Shown piece by piece: positions 42,932 to 43,219 of a DNA stretch of 43,219 nucleotides. The DNA comes from an uncultured Bacteroidales bacterium. Lineage in GTDB: Bacteria; Bacteroidota; Bacteroidia; Bacteroidales; Paludibacteraceae. The first letter of the stretch is position 1. Each line of letters begins with the position of its first letter. A program made the translations under genes and the position numbers. The notes under the pieces are model-generated. The model was not told where the DNA came from, did no database searches, and worked only from the letters and a program-made list of their open reading frames with translations. Location of the stretch: NCBI GenBank assembly GCA_937915765.1, contig CALGHE010000027.1, positions 1-43,219 on the forward strand. Direction: 5' to 3'.

Positions 42932-43158
42932 TTAATTTTTACACATCATAAAGATATAAAAAACTTTTCGAATAAACATCTGATTAAACATAAAAAAAAT
43001 CTAATTTTCGGAAGTGCCAACCAATCAGGTTACAGATAACGAGCAAAAAAGACGACGAAACAGCAGAGATGATTCATCCCACTGAGTTATCATACTCGCC
43101 CTTACATGGGCTACACATATATTTTTCGTGATTTTTTTAAGAAGAGTATCATAGTTTG

Positions 43159-43219
43159 CGGTGAGAGGGGGATTCGAACCCCCGGTACGGTTACCCGTAC
43201 GTCAGTTTAGCAAACTGGT
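43159..43219 (-). tRNA. tRNA-Ser (GCT), 5' part cut by the window end
   Basis: On the minus strand the anticodon arm CAGT-TTGCTAA-ACTG gives anticodon GCT. A long variable arm, GTACGG-GTAA-CCGTAC, marks a class II tRNA, the T arm is GGGGG-TTCGAAT-CCCCC, and TCTCACC plus discriminator G is the 3' acceptor strand. GCT with a long variable arm means serine (AGC/AGU codons). The CCA end is not fully encoded. The D arm and 5' acceptor strand are outside the window. The gap 42932-43158 shows nothing else. Confidence 0.93.

Overview
The window looks like a chromosomal segment of an AT-rich member of the Bacteroidota, probably order Bacteroidales. The evidence is a murF-alr fusion gene, a DUF3276 (PUR-like) protein, a DUF1599 / BT_3928-family / tpiA gene order, a BspA-like leucine-rich repeat protein, and many promoters with the Bacteroidota -7 box TAnnTTTG and no clear Shine-Dalgarno sites. 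Family assignments come from motifs read in the translations; no database search was run.

Layout. 1-890: the 3' part of an IS4-type transposase. 892-7041: accessory region with a BspA-like repeat protein, two AAA_14/DUF4143-type ATPases, a small membrane protein and a degraded stretch. The second ATPase (5243-6601) lies between two arrays of 33-bp direct repeats, 6 units downstream and 10 units upstream. The first ATPase (2525-3901) has its own short array of the same 33-bp period over its promoter, with a different sequence. This is the most unusual feature of the window. 7042-9167: miaA and an MFS transporter, overlapping by ATGA. 9305-14808: seven consecutive minus-strand genes for exported, probably outer-membrane proteins. 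Five are paralogues with a short KDGS-type N-terminal domain before a barrel, and two form a second paralogous pair. 14809-15494: long AT-rich gap with several hairpins.

15495-33272 is mostly core metabolism and information processing: a SNF2 helicase, a polyprenol-phosphate mannosyltransferase-like GT2 with pyrC, a small HTH protein, an ndpA-like gene with a HAD phosphatase, obgE with a yfiH-like gene, ybaK, glyA, a VC0807-like membrane protein with murF-alr, then era and der. 33464-43219 is almost all minus strand: DUF3276; a corA / DUF3316-like / S41 peptidase / SpoU methyltransferase run; ksgA; a small plus-strand hypothetical; a DUF1599 / BT_3928 / tpiA run; a TPR protein; a patatin; and a truncated tRNA-Ser(GCT) at the window edge.

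Working links: miaA, trmH-like, ksgA, era, der, obgE and ybaK serve tRNA and ribosome maturation or quality control. murF-alr makes and attaches D-alanine for peptidoglycan. pyrC, glyA and tpiA are central metabolism. The 33-bp arrays, the outer-membrane paralogue cluster with a near-identical 123-bp 5' segment in two members, the 69-bp repeats of the BspA-like gene and a two-copy dispersed repeat (about 13931 and 39069) mark the recombination-prone parts.
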